This document shows, piece after piece, positions 1 through 7,209 of a stretch of DNA of 9,835 nucleotides. The notes beneath the pieces were generated by a model, which saw only the letters and a program-made list of their open reading frames with translations, had not been told where the DNA came from and made no database searches. Made by a program: the position numbers and the translations under genes. The stretch comes from an uncultured bacterium (lineage in GTDB: Bacteria > Armatimonadota > UBA5829 > DSUL01): assembly GCA_937967775.1 (NCBI GenBank), contig CALCJH010000256.1:1-9835 (forward strand), in the 5' to 3' direction. The stretch's first letter is position 1; the number at the start of each line of letters is the position of its first letter.

Positions 1-239
1 TGAACGGCGGCCCGGATCCGGCCGTCCTGCAGCGCCTCTTCCAGCTCCCGGACGAATACCCCCTTCTGCCCGAAGGCGGCAAGCGGCCGGTCCCTCAGCC
101 GGTCTCCTCCCGTTCGGATGATCTCAAGCCGGACTTCCAGCCCGGGCCAGGCTTCGCGGAGCATCGCCGCAACGGTCTCCGCCTGCGCGAGGGCAAGAGC
201 GCTCCCGCGTGTGCCCAGGACCAGGCTGCCGGTCCTCAA
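1..239 (-). CDS. hemC: Porphobilinogen deaminase (hydroxymethylbilane synthase), N-terminal part, cut by window edge
   Basis: This enzyme joins four porphobilinogen molecules into hydroxymethylbilane in the cytoplasm, the third committed step after HemA in tetrapyrrole synthesis. About 79 codons are visible. They carry the family's N-terminal signature LVLGTRGSALALAQ (residues 6-19), then IIRTGGD with the RL/DRPLA stretch, then FGQKGVFVRELEEALQDG. The last visible residues, IRAAV, lead into the expected AVHSLKD motif, which lies outside the window, as do the catalytic Asp and the cofactor-binding Cys. The start is TTG at 239-237. It overlaps the TGA of the upstream gene (TTGA) and has GGGAG at 250-254, 10 bases upstream. 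No ATG or GTG in frame gives a better start. It is the last visible gene of the ccm-hem operon and is probably translationally coupled to the gene before it. The identification is firm; the exact start is inferred. Confidence 0.93.
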   Translation of the reverse strand, partial: MRTGSLVLGTRGSALALAQAETVAAMLREAWPGLEVRLEIIRTGGDRLRDRPLAAFGQKGVFVRELEEALQDGRIRAAV

Positions 240-1123
240 GACGCCCGTTCTCCCGCGTTCAACAATGCGTGCGAGCTTCCGCGAGAGGCTGGTTCGGGAG
301 GGTGGGGAAGCACAAAGAAGCGATGCACCGACGTGGCCGCCAGAACGGCCAGACAACCCAACACCAGAAGATACTGCGCCCTACGGCCGCGCCAGGCCGG
401 ACGGCCGGATGCCCAGATGTAAAACGCGTACAGACACCAGCTCAGCGCCGCAGCGGTTCGCGTGAGCACGCCGGGGATCTCACCCTCTCCCGGATGAGTC
501 AGTGACCACACCACAGCCGTCCCCACACCCAGAGTGAGAGCCGCAAACCCCAGAGTGGCCAGCAGGAACGCCATGGACGCGAGCTGCTCCAGCGGCGGCA
601 ACCGCCGGAACGCCCCTGCCCATTTCTTGGCCTTCAGCATAGAATGCTGCGTCAACCACAAAAGTGCGCACCCGGCCGAGAGCACCAGCAGCGCCATCGA
701 GACGAGAATACTCCCAACGTGCAGAGTCAGCCAGTGGCTGGCCAGCAGCTCTTGAGAGTATGTCCGCGCGCTTCCCGGCAGAGCCGTGGCCATAAAAAGC
801 AAAAGAAGCGCCAGCGGCGCAGCCGCCGCGCCAAACGAGGGAATGTCCTTCCAGGCCACCTGCGCCAGATGCGCCGCCAGCACCGCGCACGCAACGGCGG
901 TCAGCGCCTGCTGACCCGTCGAGAGCGGAGGAGCCCCGTCTTCCATCATCCTGACGATCAGACCCCCTGCGGTCAGCGCCAGCGCGGCCAGCGTGGCCAG
1001 ATGCGCCACCTTTGGGAGCCTGCGTCCGGAGCGGAAGATATTCGCCACATATGCAGCCGATGCCGAAAAAAGCAGCAGGATTCCCGCCGCCGTCAGCAGA
1101 TCTGCAAGCGCCAGGTCCCGCAT
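236..1123 (-). CDS. HemX/CcsA-like multi-spanning membrane protein between hemA and hemC
   Basis: This 295-residue protein has about eight hydrophobic segments, beginning at residues 8-28, 41-58 and 73-90 and ending at 250-265. It resembles the CcsA/CcmF/HemX superfamily. The hydrophobic stretch around 130-157 carries H130 and H135 (HWLTLHVGSILVS), like the conserved His segment of CcsA, and residues 66-80 (PLSTGQQALTA) sit where CcsA has its P-N-E loop. The tryptophan-rich WWD loop of true heme-handling members is missing: residues 203-235 hold AVVWSLTHPGEGEIPG and a plain hydrophobic stretch. In Bacillus, a HemX protein encoded beside hemA lowers the amount of glutamyl-tRNA reductase, and its position here suggests a similar role. 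A role in cytochrome c assembly is the alternative, but no ccsB/resB partner is present. Its ATG shares one base with the hemA stop (TAATG), and GGAGAGGGG lies 10 bases upstream. The C-terminal 20 residues are polar. Confidence 0.8.
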   Translation of the reverse strand: MRDLALADLLTAAGILLLFSASAAYVANIFRSGRRLPKVAHLATLAALALTAGGLIVRMMEDGAPPLSTGQQALTAVACAVLAAHLAQVAWKDIPSFGAAAAPLALLLLFMATALPGSARTYSQELLASHWLTLHVGSILVSMALLVLSAGCALLWLTQHSMLKAKKWAGAFRRLPPLEQLASMAFLLATLGFAALTLGVGTAVVWSLTHPGEGEIPGVLTRTAAALSWCLYAFYIWASGRPAWRGRRAQYLLVLGCLAVLAATSVHRFFVLPHPPEPASRGSSHALLNAGERAS

Positions 1124-2421
1124 TAGATGCCGTCCCCTCTCCAGTCCGCCTCCGGGAAGTCCTCCTCGTGATCCAGTCCGAAGACCTCCACCACCGTGCG
1201 GAGTTGCTCTTCTCCCCGGCTGCGAGCGTAGTCCTTGATGTGCGTGATGGGGTGGTGCGTGATCTTGTTCACCAGGCTGTGCGCCAGCTCCCGGACCAGG
1301 GCTTGCTGGCGTTCATCCAGCGAGGACAGCCTGCGCGAGTAGCGCTCTAGCTCTTCCTCAGCGATCCTGCGCAGCCTTCCCTGCAGTCCGCGGATCACTG
1401 GCGCTGCGGCCAGCGACCGCTGCCAGTCCATGAACTCGCGCACGTGCTCCTCGATGATGCGCTCCGCGTGTTCCACCGCCTGCTGACGTCCTTCCGCCGT
1501 GCGGGAGACGATGCCGTTCAGGTCGTCAATGTCGTAAAGGAAAGCACAGTCGATCTCCGCGATGGACGGGTCAATGTCGCGGGGCACCGCGATGTCTATC
1601 AGGAACATCGGGCGCATCCGGCGGGCGGCCATGATCCGCTCGAACTGCTCCCGGCGCACGATGAAATGCGGCGCACCCGTGGAGGCGATCACGATGTCCG
1701 CCACAGTCATCTCCGTTTCGAAATCTTCATAACGGACCGCCCGGCCTCCAATCTGCTGCGCGATGGTGCAAGCCCGCTCGTGCGTGCGGTTAGCGATGAT
1801 GACACCCGCCGCTCCCTCCTCCCGCAGCCTGCGCGCCACGATCTCCGACATCTTGCCCGCACCCAGCAGTAGCACCCGGCGGCCCTTCAGGCTGCCGAAG
1901 ATGGATCGCGCCAGCTCTACCGCCGCCGACCCCACGGAGAATGCCCCCCGGTTGATCTCCGTTTCGGTCTGCACCCGCTTACCCGTCTCCAGTGCCGTAT
2001 GGAACAGGCGGTTCAGCACTGCTCCCGTGGTCCCGGACGCCAGGGCGCTTTCGTAGGCCGCCCGCACCTGTCCCAGCACCTGCGGCTCCCCCAGGATCAT
2101 AGAGTCCACGCCGCTCGCGACACGCAGAAGATGCCGGACGGCAGTCTCGTCAAGGTGGGAATACAGATGATTGCGCAGCTCCTGCGGGGGGATGTCGCCC
2201 AGGCGGGCCAGCTCCTCCGCCATGTGGCGGCTTGCGGAATCCTCGACGGCCGCATACGCCTCCGTCCGGTTGCACGTGGACACCAGGACGCACTCGTTCA
2301 CACCCGGCCGTCTCCGGAAGCGCCAGAGCACGTCGCTCAGCGCACCGGCGGCGACGGCCAGCCGTTCGCGCACCGCGACTGGAGTCGTTCTGTGATTCAA
2401 TCCGACGACGGCGATATGCAT
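1123..2421 (-). CDS. hemA: Glutamyl-tRNA reductase
   Basis: HemA reduces glutamyl-tRNA(Glu) with NADPH to glutamate-1-semialdehyde, the first committed step of the C5 pathway to heme and siroheme. The protein has 432 residues, the normal family length. The N-terminal catalytic domain starts GLNHRTTPVAVRE and contains the nucleophilic cysteine C50 in STCNRTE. The family signature HLLRVASGVDSMILGEPQVLGQVR covers residues 97-120 (given in parts: LLRVASGVDS, MILGEPQVLGQ). The NADPH-binding loop LLGAGKM is at 185-191, followed by NRTHERA and IASTGAPH. LIDIAVPRDIDP lies at 274-285. A helical C-terminal dimerisation domain runs from about 318 and includes HSLVNKITHHPI (381-392). The ATG overlaps the end of met8 by 25 bases and has no good ribosome binding site, so coupled translation is likely. 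GluTR is usually the control point of heme supply, so its place in a cytochrome assembly operon is notable. Confidence 0.97.
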   Translation of the reverse strand: MHIAVVGLNHRTTPVAVRERLAVAAGALSDVLWRFRRRPGVNECVLVSTCNRTEAYAAVEDSASRHMAEELARLGDIPPQELRNHLYSHLDETAVRHLLRVASGVDSMILGEPQVLGQVRAAYESALASGTTGAVLNRLFHTALETGKRVQTETEINRGAFSVGSAAVELARSIFGSLKGRRVLLLGAGKMSEIVARRLREEGAAGVIIANRTHERACTIAQQIGGRAVRYEDFETEMTVADIVIASTGAPHFIVRREQFERIMAARRMRPMFLIDIAVPRDIDPSIAEIDCAFLYDIDDLNGIVSRTAEGRQQAVEHAERIIEEHVREFMDWQRSLAAAPVIRGLQGRLRRIAEEELERYSRRLSSLDERQQALVRELAHSLVNKITHHPITHIKDYARSRGEEQLRTVVEVFGLDHEEDFPEADWRGDGI

Positions 2422-3038
2422 TCCAGAGCGGCTTTCAGGGCTTCTTCTTTCCGCCCGGAGCGGATCAGGGACAGCAGGTCCATCTGGAGGATGCGGGTGT
2501 AGATATTCTTTTGCTCCTCAAGATCCGTCACAGCCTCCCTGACCGCGCGCCGGACCTGCCCCAGAATGTCCACGTATTCAGCGTATTCCTCGCCAAACTG
2601 CTTCTCAAGCTCGCGCCTCAGATGGGCGGCATAGGCCGGCGAGCGCCCGGATGTCGAGATGGCGATCTGCAGATCCCCGCGCTCCACCACCGCACCGTAG
2701 ATGAAGGAGCAGAGTTCCGGCACGTCCACGATATTCGCCAGGATGTTGCGGCTGCGGGCGACCTCGTACACCCTGCGGTTGACCTCCGCCCGGTCGGTGG
2801 ATCCCACGACCAGGGTCTTGCCGTCTAGGTCGCTCTCCTGAAACTCCCGGTCATGGTAGCGCACGCGGCCCTGTTTCGCCCACTCCAGCACTTGTTGGGT
2901 GGCGCGGGGAGCGACGATGGTGAGCCGGGCCCCGTATTTCAGCAGCTGAGCTGCCTTGCCCGTGGCGATCTCTCCTGCTCCCACCACCAGGCATTCCGTC
3001 CCTTCCAGGTCCAGAAAGATGGGGAAGTATTTCGCCAC
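2397..3038 (-). CDS. Precorrin-2 dehydrogenase / sirohydrochlorin ferrochelatase (Met8/CysG N-terminal type)
   Basis: Proteins of this family oxidise precorrin-2 with NAD+ to sirohydrochlorin, and the bifunctional members also insert iron to give siroheme. The 213 residues begin with the typical YFPIFLDLEGTECLVVGAG. The nucleotide loop GAGEIATGKAAQLL (20-33) replaces the more usual GGGxVAxRK. D105 in NIVDVPELCSFI matches the aspartate needed for both activities in CysG (D104) and Met8p (D141). AISTSGRSPAYAAHLRREL (126-144) is the second family signature, and a helical C-terminal dimerisation region follows from about 147. There is no fused uroporphyrinogen methyltransferase, so a separate CobA-type enzyme must supply precorrin-2, perhaps downstream of hemC. 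The start is GTG, 24 bases after ccmF, with a strong GGAGG. Other names for this gene are sirC and the cysG N-terminal domain. Whether this protein has the chelatase step or only the dehydrogenase cannot be read from the sequence. Confidence 0.92.
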   Translation of the reverse strand: MAKYFPIFLDLEGTECLVVGAGEIATGKAAQLLKYGARLTIVAPRATQQVLEWAKQGRVRYHDREFQESDLDGKTLVVGSTDRAEVNRRVYEVARSRNILANIVDVPELCSFIYGAVVERGDLQIAISTSGRSPAYAAHLRRELEKQFGEEYAEYVDILGQVRRAVREAVTDLEEQKNIYTRILQMDLLSLIRSGRKEEALKAALECISPSSD

Positions 3039-3047
3039 GCGCTGTTT

Positions 3048-3052
3048 CCTCC
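3048..3052 (-). promoter_or_regulatory. Ribosome binding site of met8 (GGAGG)
   Basis: A perfect GGAGG on the minus strand sits 9 bases before the GTG at 3038-3036. It fixes that non-ATG codon as the start, because the protein then begins directly with the conserved YFPIFLDL segment. It lies in the 24-base gap after ccmF and would allow independent initiation on the heme half of the transcript. Confidence 0.75.
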
Positions 3053-3062
3053 GGGACTCCTG

Positions 3063-5363
3063 TCAGATCCGGGTTGCGGCTTCCGGCTCAGACGCTGTCT
3101 CCATCTGCTGGATCTGCTGGACCAGAGCTTCTTCCAGTGCGCGTTCTTCAGGCCGTCGGGCTTCGCGTGCCCGCCGGATAGTGCTCAGCGCGCCCCCCAG
3201 CGCGATAATCCCGGCTCCCAGCCACAGCACCCAGACCAGTGGCTTGAAAGTCACTTCCACCACGGCCCGCAATCCCGCGTTCTCCCGCCACTTCGGGCCG
3301 TCCAGCAGCACGGAGATGCCTCCGCTTTCCACGCTCATTTGCGTCAGGACCACCTGATCCTCCGTGCCTGGAATTCTGCCCGGCAGGTACTGCGGCCTTC
3401 CGTTTCCGAGACGGATGGCAGCCAGGATCTCGTCCGGCTTATCTTTATCCTGCTTGTGGACAAGCAGCCGCGCTCCGGCCTGGATTGTCCCGTCCGGCCT
3501 CTGCTCCATAGCGGAGAAACCCGCGAATTCCACCCGGTAGGGGCCCAGCTGCGCTGAACTCCCCCGCTCCAGATGAGCGTGGGGCGGAGGATTCTCCACG
3601 CCAAGCTCCACGGGCGCAACATACAGGTCGCCCGCCAGACTGGACCGCACCCCCGGCCGGCGCATCTCAGATCCGTCCCGCACCTCCTCCAGCGAGGGGT
3701 TTACCTGCATCACCCGGCCATCCCGTGTCTCCACGCGAAGCGCAAGTGTCTGCCGTCGGGAGGCGCCTTCGCCGTCCCGAACCCCCGTGAAAGTCCAGCT
3801 CATTCCCAGATGCTCCTGCGGCCGGTCCTGCGTCAAAGCGAGCCGGTCAGGCTCCGCCTTGTTGTTATGGGATGAGGCCAGCATTCCCAGGAACAGGATG
3901 GCAAGCCCCACGTGGGCCATATGTCCGCCGGATGCGAGGGTTCCCTGGCGGCGCAGGGTGTTAATCAAAGTATAAACATTAGGCAAAAGGATGGACGCTG
4001 CAAACCATCCTACCGCCACCCGCGCCCCGATCTCCGCCCCGGAGCGCATCCAGAAAACCACACCTGCCACAATGCCCAGCGCAAGCGATACACCGAGAGC
4101 TTGCAACAGCCGTGTTCCGGCCCGCGACGGTCTCATGCTGCGCGACCAGGCCACCAGCGGGCTCATCCCCACCAGCGCCATCATCGCCAGCGCGACCGGC
4201 GTGGTGACCCGGTAGTAATACTCCACCGGAACGTTTCCTGCTCTACCGGCCAGCGCGGCCGAGAGGAGCGGACTGGACATCCCGATCGCCACCAGCACTG
4301 CTGCCAGCCCGAACAGCACGATCCCCAGGAAAACTAGGAACTCCTTGCTGCTGATGCTGTCGTAGCCCTCTTGCTGCTCGATCACCCGCGTGCGCCACGC
4401 CACCAGCCCGAACCCCAGCAGGGTGTATCCGGTCAGGAATCCCACCAGCCAGTGATGATTCCCCAGTGACGCGAAACTGTGGACGCTGAAATCGCCCAGA
4501 ACGCCGCTGCGGGTCAGGAATGTGGCGTAAATTATCAGAACGAAGGCGGTGTAAGCGAGAAACAGGTTCAGCTTTCTCCAGGCCGCCCGCCGCTTCTCCA
4601 GCATGAGGCCATGAAGCAATGCTCCCCCGACCAGCCATGGCACCAGCGAGGAGTTCTCCACTGGGTCCCACCCCCACCATCCGCCCCATCCCAGCGTCTC
4701 ATAGGCCCAGACCCCGCCCAGGAGCAGTCCCAGGCCCAGCACCGTCCAGCCGCCGAGCGCCCATCCGTGCGCCAGCCGGGACCACCGGCTGAAGTCACGA
4801 TTCACGAGGGCGGCCACGGCAAAAGCGGCAGGGACGCTGAGCAGCGTGAACCCCAGGAAGATCACGGGAGGGTGAATGGCCATCCAGTAGTTCTGGAGCA
4901 GGGGGTTCAAACCCATTCCGTCTTCCACACGGGCGGGCGTGGGTGCGAAGGGGCTGCGCTGGACCAGGATGACCAGGAAGAACGTCTGCACGCTGGACCA
5001 GAAGGCCATAGCCGTTCCTTCCGCGTGAGCGGCGCGGCGCATCAACACCAGCCCTGTCAGCGAGATGAACAGCAGCCACAGCAGCCAGCTGCCTTCCTGT
5101 CCTCCCCAGAATCCCGAGATCTTGAAAACCAGCGGCTGGCTGGAGGAGCTGTAGTCGTGGACGTAGCGGATATCGAACCGGTCCGTCAGCATCAGCCACC
5201 ACAGCAGACCGCTTGCAGCCGCCACCAGCACGGTCGTGGCCGTAAAGGCGTTCCGGGCATGGTCTCGCAGCCCTTCACGCCCCCGTGCTACCAGGATGTA
5301 GAGGATGAAAGATGCCAGAGAACCGCCCAGCGCGGCGAGGATCAGTGCGTAACCGGTGGTCAA
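3063..5363 (-). CDS. ccmF: Cytochrome c heme lyase subunit CcmF
   Basis: CcmF takes heme from holo-CcmE and ligates it to the CxxCH cysteines of apocytochrome c on the outer face of the cytoplasmic membrane. The 766 residues are longer than the E. coli protein (about 650). Many membrane segments fill residues 3-495. The WWD heme-binding loop is at 225-246 (GWGGWWGWDPVENSSLVPWL within it). Four histidines match the ligand positions known from E. coli CcmF: H164 in AIHPP, H251 in LLHGL, H295 in SVHSFASL and H481 or H484 in GGHMAHVG. A large extracytoplasmic domain covers roughly 500-705. One membrane helix (709-728) and a charged cytoplasmic tail of about 38 residues follow; the tail has a short helical, glutamine-rich stretch (LEEALVQQIQQ). 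The start is TTG, four bases after the ccmE stop, with GGAG at 5373-5376, 9 bases upstream. The long tail and domain insert account for the extra length. Confidence 0.97.
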   Translation of the reverse strand: MTTGYALILAALGGSLASFILYILVARGREGLRDHARNAFTATTVLVAAASGLLWWLMLTDRFDIRYVHDYSSSSQPLVFKISGFWGGQEGSWLLWLLFISLTGLVLMRRAAHAEGTAMAFWSSVQTFFLVILVQRSPFAPTPARVEDGMGLNPLLQNYWMAIHPPVIFLGFTLLSVPAAFAVAALVNRDFSRWSRLAHGWALGGWTVLGLGLLLGGVWAYETLGWGGWWGWDPVENSSLVPWLVGGALLHGLMLEKRRAAWRKLNLFLAYTAFVLIIYATFLTRSGVLGDFSVHSFASLGNHHWLVGFLTGYTLLGFGLVAWRTRVIEQQEGYDSISSKEFLVFLGIVLFGLAAVLVAIGMSSPLLSAALAGRAGNVPVEYYYRVTTPVALAMMALVGMSPLVAWSRSMRPSRAGTRLLQALGVSLALGIVAGVVFWMRSGAEIGARVAVGWFAASILLPNVYTLINTLRRQGTLASGGHMAHVGLAILFLGMLASSHNNKAEPDRLALTQDRPQEHLGMSWTFTGVRDGEGASRRQTLALRVETRDGRVMQVNPSLEEVRDGSEMRRPGVRSSLAGDLYVAPVELGVENPPPHAHLERGSSAQLGPYRVEFAGFSAMEQRPDGTIQAGARLLVHKQDKDKPDEILAAIRLGNGRPQYLPGRIPGTEDQVVLTQMSVESGGISVLLDGPKWRENAGLRAVVEVTFKPLVWVLWLGAGIIALGGALSTIRRAREARRPEERALEEALVQQIQQMETASEPEAATRI

Positions 5364-5367
5364 GATG

Positions 5368-5745
5368 CTATTCTCCGGTATAAGTTTCGCCCTGATACTT
5401 GGACGGGCATTTGATCAGGAGATCCCGTGCCTCGAATACGCCGTTCTTCGCCTGTCCCACTGCCACCACATGTGAAGCCTGGGCGAAGTTGCCGGGGGCT
5501 GCCCTGCCGTATTCCACCGTCATCCGGCGGCCCTCTTCGTCGGTAATGTCGAATATCAGCCGGTTGGCCTCGCGGTCGAAACGGACGCTCTCCCGCACAA
5601 TCTTCCCTTTCACCTGCACCTGGGTCTCGGATGCCATGGCTTCCTGGAAGCCCACGTACGGCGTCAGTAGGCTTTTGAACTGAGACACACCCAGCGCAGC
5701 GAACGCAAGCACCAGGATGCCGCCCACGATGTATGCGCGCTTCAT
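5368..5745 (-). CDS. ccmE: Heme chaperone CcmE, variant with CxxxY heme-binding motif
   Basis: CcmE is a membrane-anchored periplasmic chaperone that holds heme covalently between the CcmABCD export complex and CcmF. The protein has 125 residues: an N-terminal anchor (AYIVGGILVLAFAALGV, 4-20), then an OB-fold beta barrel with VQVKGKIV (43-50), FDITDEEG and the motif DLLIKCPSKY. Classical CcmE binds heme through His in LAKHDENY. Here that position is Cys113, in C-P-S-K-Y with Tyr117, which is the CxxxY variant known from archaea, Desulfovibrio and some other bacteria. The C-terminal tail is only eight residues long after Y117. The start is ATG at 5745, inside the ccmD stop (ATGA), with GGAGG seven bases upstream. 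A start further upstream at 5787 would add a non-family glycine-rich stretch and overlap ccmD heavily, so it was rejected. The identification is firm. Confidence 0.96.
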   Translation of the reverse strand: MKRAYIVGGILVLAFAALGVSQFKSLLTPYVGFQEAMASETQVQVKGKIVRESVRFDREANRLIFDITDEEGRRMTVEYGRAAPGNFAQASHVVAVGQAKNGVFEARDLLIKCPSKYQGETYTGE

Positions 5746-5852
5746 TCGCTGTCCTCCAACCGCGCCACCCGGCGCTCCAGAGCCCACAGGAAGGCGAAGA
5801 TGCCTCCCCAGATGACCAGCATTGCAATGCCGAGCGCTGTCACTCCACTCAC
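5742..5852 (-). CDS. ccmD: Small membrane protein CcmD
   Basis: This 36-residue gene is easily missed. It sits exactly between ccmC and ccmE and overlaps both by four bases (GTGA at its start, ATGA at its stop). The product has one membrane segment, ALGIAMLVIWGGIFAFLWAL (6-25), followed by a basic stretch ERRVARLEDSE. That is the usual CcmD layout: one helix with a charged cytoplasmic tail. CcmD associates with CcmC and CcmE and helps release heme-loaded CcmE from CcmABC. The start is GTG at 5852-5850. A GGGAG motif lies inside the end of ccmC, eight bases upstream. Sequence conservation in CcmD is low, so the call rests on size, topology and position together. The tight overlaps on both sides make it very likely to be translated. 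Confidence 0.88.
   Translation of the reverse strand: MSGVTALGIAMLVIWGGIFAFLWALERRVARLEDSE
5753..5757 (-). promoter_or_regulatory. Ribosome binding site of ccmE (GGAGG)
   Basis: GGAGG on the minus strand, inside the last codons of ccmD, lies seven bases before the ATG at 5745-5743. It supports the shorter ccmE start, which gives the typical MKRAYIVGG membrane anchor, over the in-frame ATG 42 bases upstream. Confidence 0.75.
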
Positions 5853-6502
5853 CTGTTCTGCTCCCTTCGCAAGAAGAGACGGTCCACGCGCACCTGGATG
5901 CGCCACATCCATGCGAACAACCCCGTGAACCCCGCCAGTGCCGCCAGCAACACCATCAGGATGCGCGACTCAATGCCGCGGTCCGGGTCATTGCCGGGCA
6001 GAACGGGAGACGGATGGAGCGTGTCCAGCCCGGGGAGCCGGGGGGCAACATAAACCAGAAAGATGGCGGCCACCATCGCGAGGATGGAATATGCCGCGCT
6101 GGTGGAAGCACGCCGATCCGCCGACTCGATGGAGGAGCGCAGCGCGAAATAGGCTCCATAGATCAGGAGCACCATCAGGATGGCCGTCTGCCGGGGGTCC
6201 CAGTTCCACCAGCGGCCCCACGCCTCCTGTGCCCACACCGCCCCGCTCACCGTCGCCAGGAACGTGAAAAGGAATCCCACCTGAGCCGCTGCGGCTCCCG
6301 ACGAGTCCCACTCCAGATCCCGCGTGCGCAGATATTTCAGGCCGGCGTAGGCCGCGCAAAGGAAGGCCAGCGTGCCCACCCAGGCGCACGGCACGTGAAA
6401 ATAGAAGATCCGCCCCGCCTCGCCGAGACCCTGGAGCGGCGGCGACCACAGGAAAGCGGCCGCGATTACTCCGGCCATCCAGATTCCCAGAACTACGCGC
6501 AT
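5849..6502 (-). CDS. ccmC: Heme-handling membrane protein CcmC
   Basis: CcmC presents heme to CcmE on the outer membrane face and is essential for forming holo-CcmE. The protein has 217 residues and about six membrane segments. The tryptophan-rich WWD loop is at 91-108 (AQEAWGRWWNWDPRQTAI). The two histidines that coordinate heme in the family are H36 (RIFYFHVPCAWVG) and H163 (DTLHPSPVLPG). The third hydrophobic segment, VGFLFTFLATVSGAVWA, leads into the WWD loop as expected. The start is ATG at 6502, 32 bases after ccmB, the largest gap in the operon. No strong ribosome binding site is visible: AGGAAAGG lies well over 15 bases upstream, and an in-frame TTG at 6505 is an alternative. The open frame continues far upstream across ccmB, but that part has no CcmC similarity. 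The stop overlaps the ccmD start. The function is firm; the exact start is less so. Confidence 0.95.
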   Translation of the reverse strand: MRVVLGIWMAGVIAAAFLWSPPLQGLGEAGRIFYFHVPCAWVGTLAFLCAAYAGLKYLRTRDLEWDSSGAAAAQVGFLFTFLATVSGAVWAQEAWGRWWNWDPRQTAILMVLLIYGAYFALRSSIESADRRASTSAAYSILAMVAAIFLVYVAPRLPGLDTLHPSPVLPGNDPDRGIESRILMVLLAALAGFTGLFAWMWRIQVRVDRLFLRREQNR

Positions 6503-6534
6503 CAACGCAACAGCCGCTGCCTTTCCTGTGTGCG

Positions 6535-7209
6535 CTACTCTTCCCACACGGCCGGGAAGAGTAGCCAGCTCAAAACCATCAGGATCCCGGTGTAGCTCAC
6601 CACAGCCAGCGCCGCTTCGCGGCCGCCGGCTTCCGTGCCGCCCGCCCCGAATGCAGGCGCCGACGCCTGCACCAGCAGCAGGAGCGCCGGCAGCAGGATG
6701 GGAAGCGCCGTCAGCGCGAAAACGCTGGAGCGCGAGCGCGCCCGCGCCACCATCGCGCCTAGAATAGTGGTGCATCCCGAGATGGCCACCGCCCCGAGCG
6801 CCGCCACGGCCGCCATCAGCGCCGGCTGCTCGACAGTGGCATACATCAGCCCGCAGTAGACCGGAAATATCACCGCCTCCACTGCCGCAAGCAGCGCCAG
6901 ATTGAACAGCAGCTTTCCCAGCCACACGGCTTCCGGAGACGCCGCCTGGCGCAGCAGCAGTTCCGTTCCCGCGTCGGCCTCTTGCACAAAACCCCGGGTC
7001 AGACCCGTGGCCGCCGCGAAGAAGACCACCACCCACACCAGCGCCGCGTGCTGACGTGGTGTCAGCGCTTCCCCTTTCAGCGTAAAACTCACCAGCGCCA
7101 CCGACGCAAGCGCGAACAGCAGAATGGAGCTCAGAGCATAGCGAGTGCGCAGCTCCCCGCGCAGATCCTTGCGCAAGACAGCCGCCGCCGCCCGCAGGAC
7201 CTCCATCAC
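6535..7209 (-). CDS. ccmB: Heme exporter membrane subunit CcmB
   Basis: CcmB is the membrane partner of the CcmA ATPase in the CcmABCD complex, which powers release of heme-loaded CcmE from CcmC. The 224-residue protein has six hydrophobic segments: about 25-45, 54-71, 98-120, 130-154, 163-181 and 199-219. The family-typical cytoplasmic motif GFVQEADAGTELLLRQAASP (73-92), followed by EAVWLGKLLFN, lies between the second and third segments; it matches the RE-x-E-x-GTLE-LLL pattern of CcmB. The N-terminal VLRKDLRGELRTR is also typical. The start is GTG at 7209 or the following ATG at 7206; both overlap the ccmA stop (GTGATG), so translation is probably coupled. There is no clear ribosome binding site. 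The length is normal for the family. Confidence 0.95.
   Translation of the reverse strand: MMEVLRAAAAVLRKDLRGELRTRYALSSILLFALASVALVSFTLKGEALTPRQHAALVWVVVFFAAATGLTRGFVQEADAGTELLLRQAASPEAVWLGKLLFNLALLAAVEAVIFPVYCGLMYATVEQPALMAAVAALGAVAISGCTTILGAMVARARSRSSVFALTALPILLPALLLLVQASAPAFGAGGTEAGGREAALAVVSYTGILMVLSWLLFPAVWEE

Noticed and set aside
5746..5787. Longer ccmE start giving an MGSGAPGGAVGGQR leader
   Set aside because: It would overlap ccmD by about 46 bases and places a non-family stretch before the membrane anchor; GGAGG is correctly spaced for the ATG at 5745.
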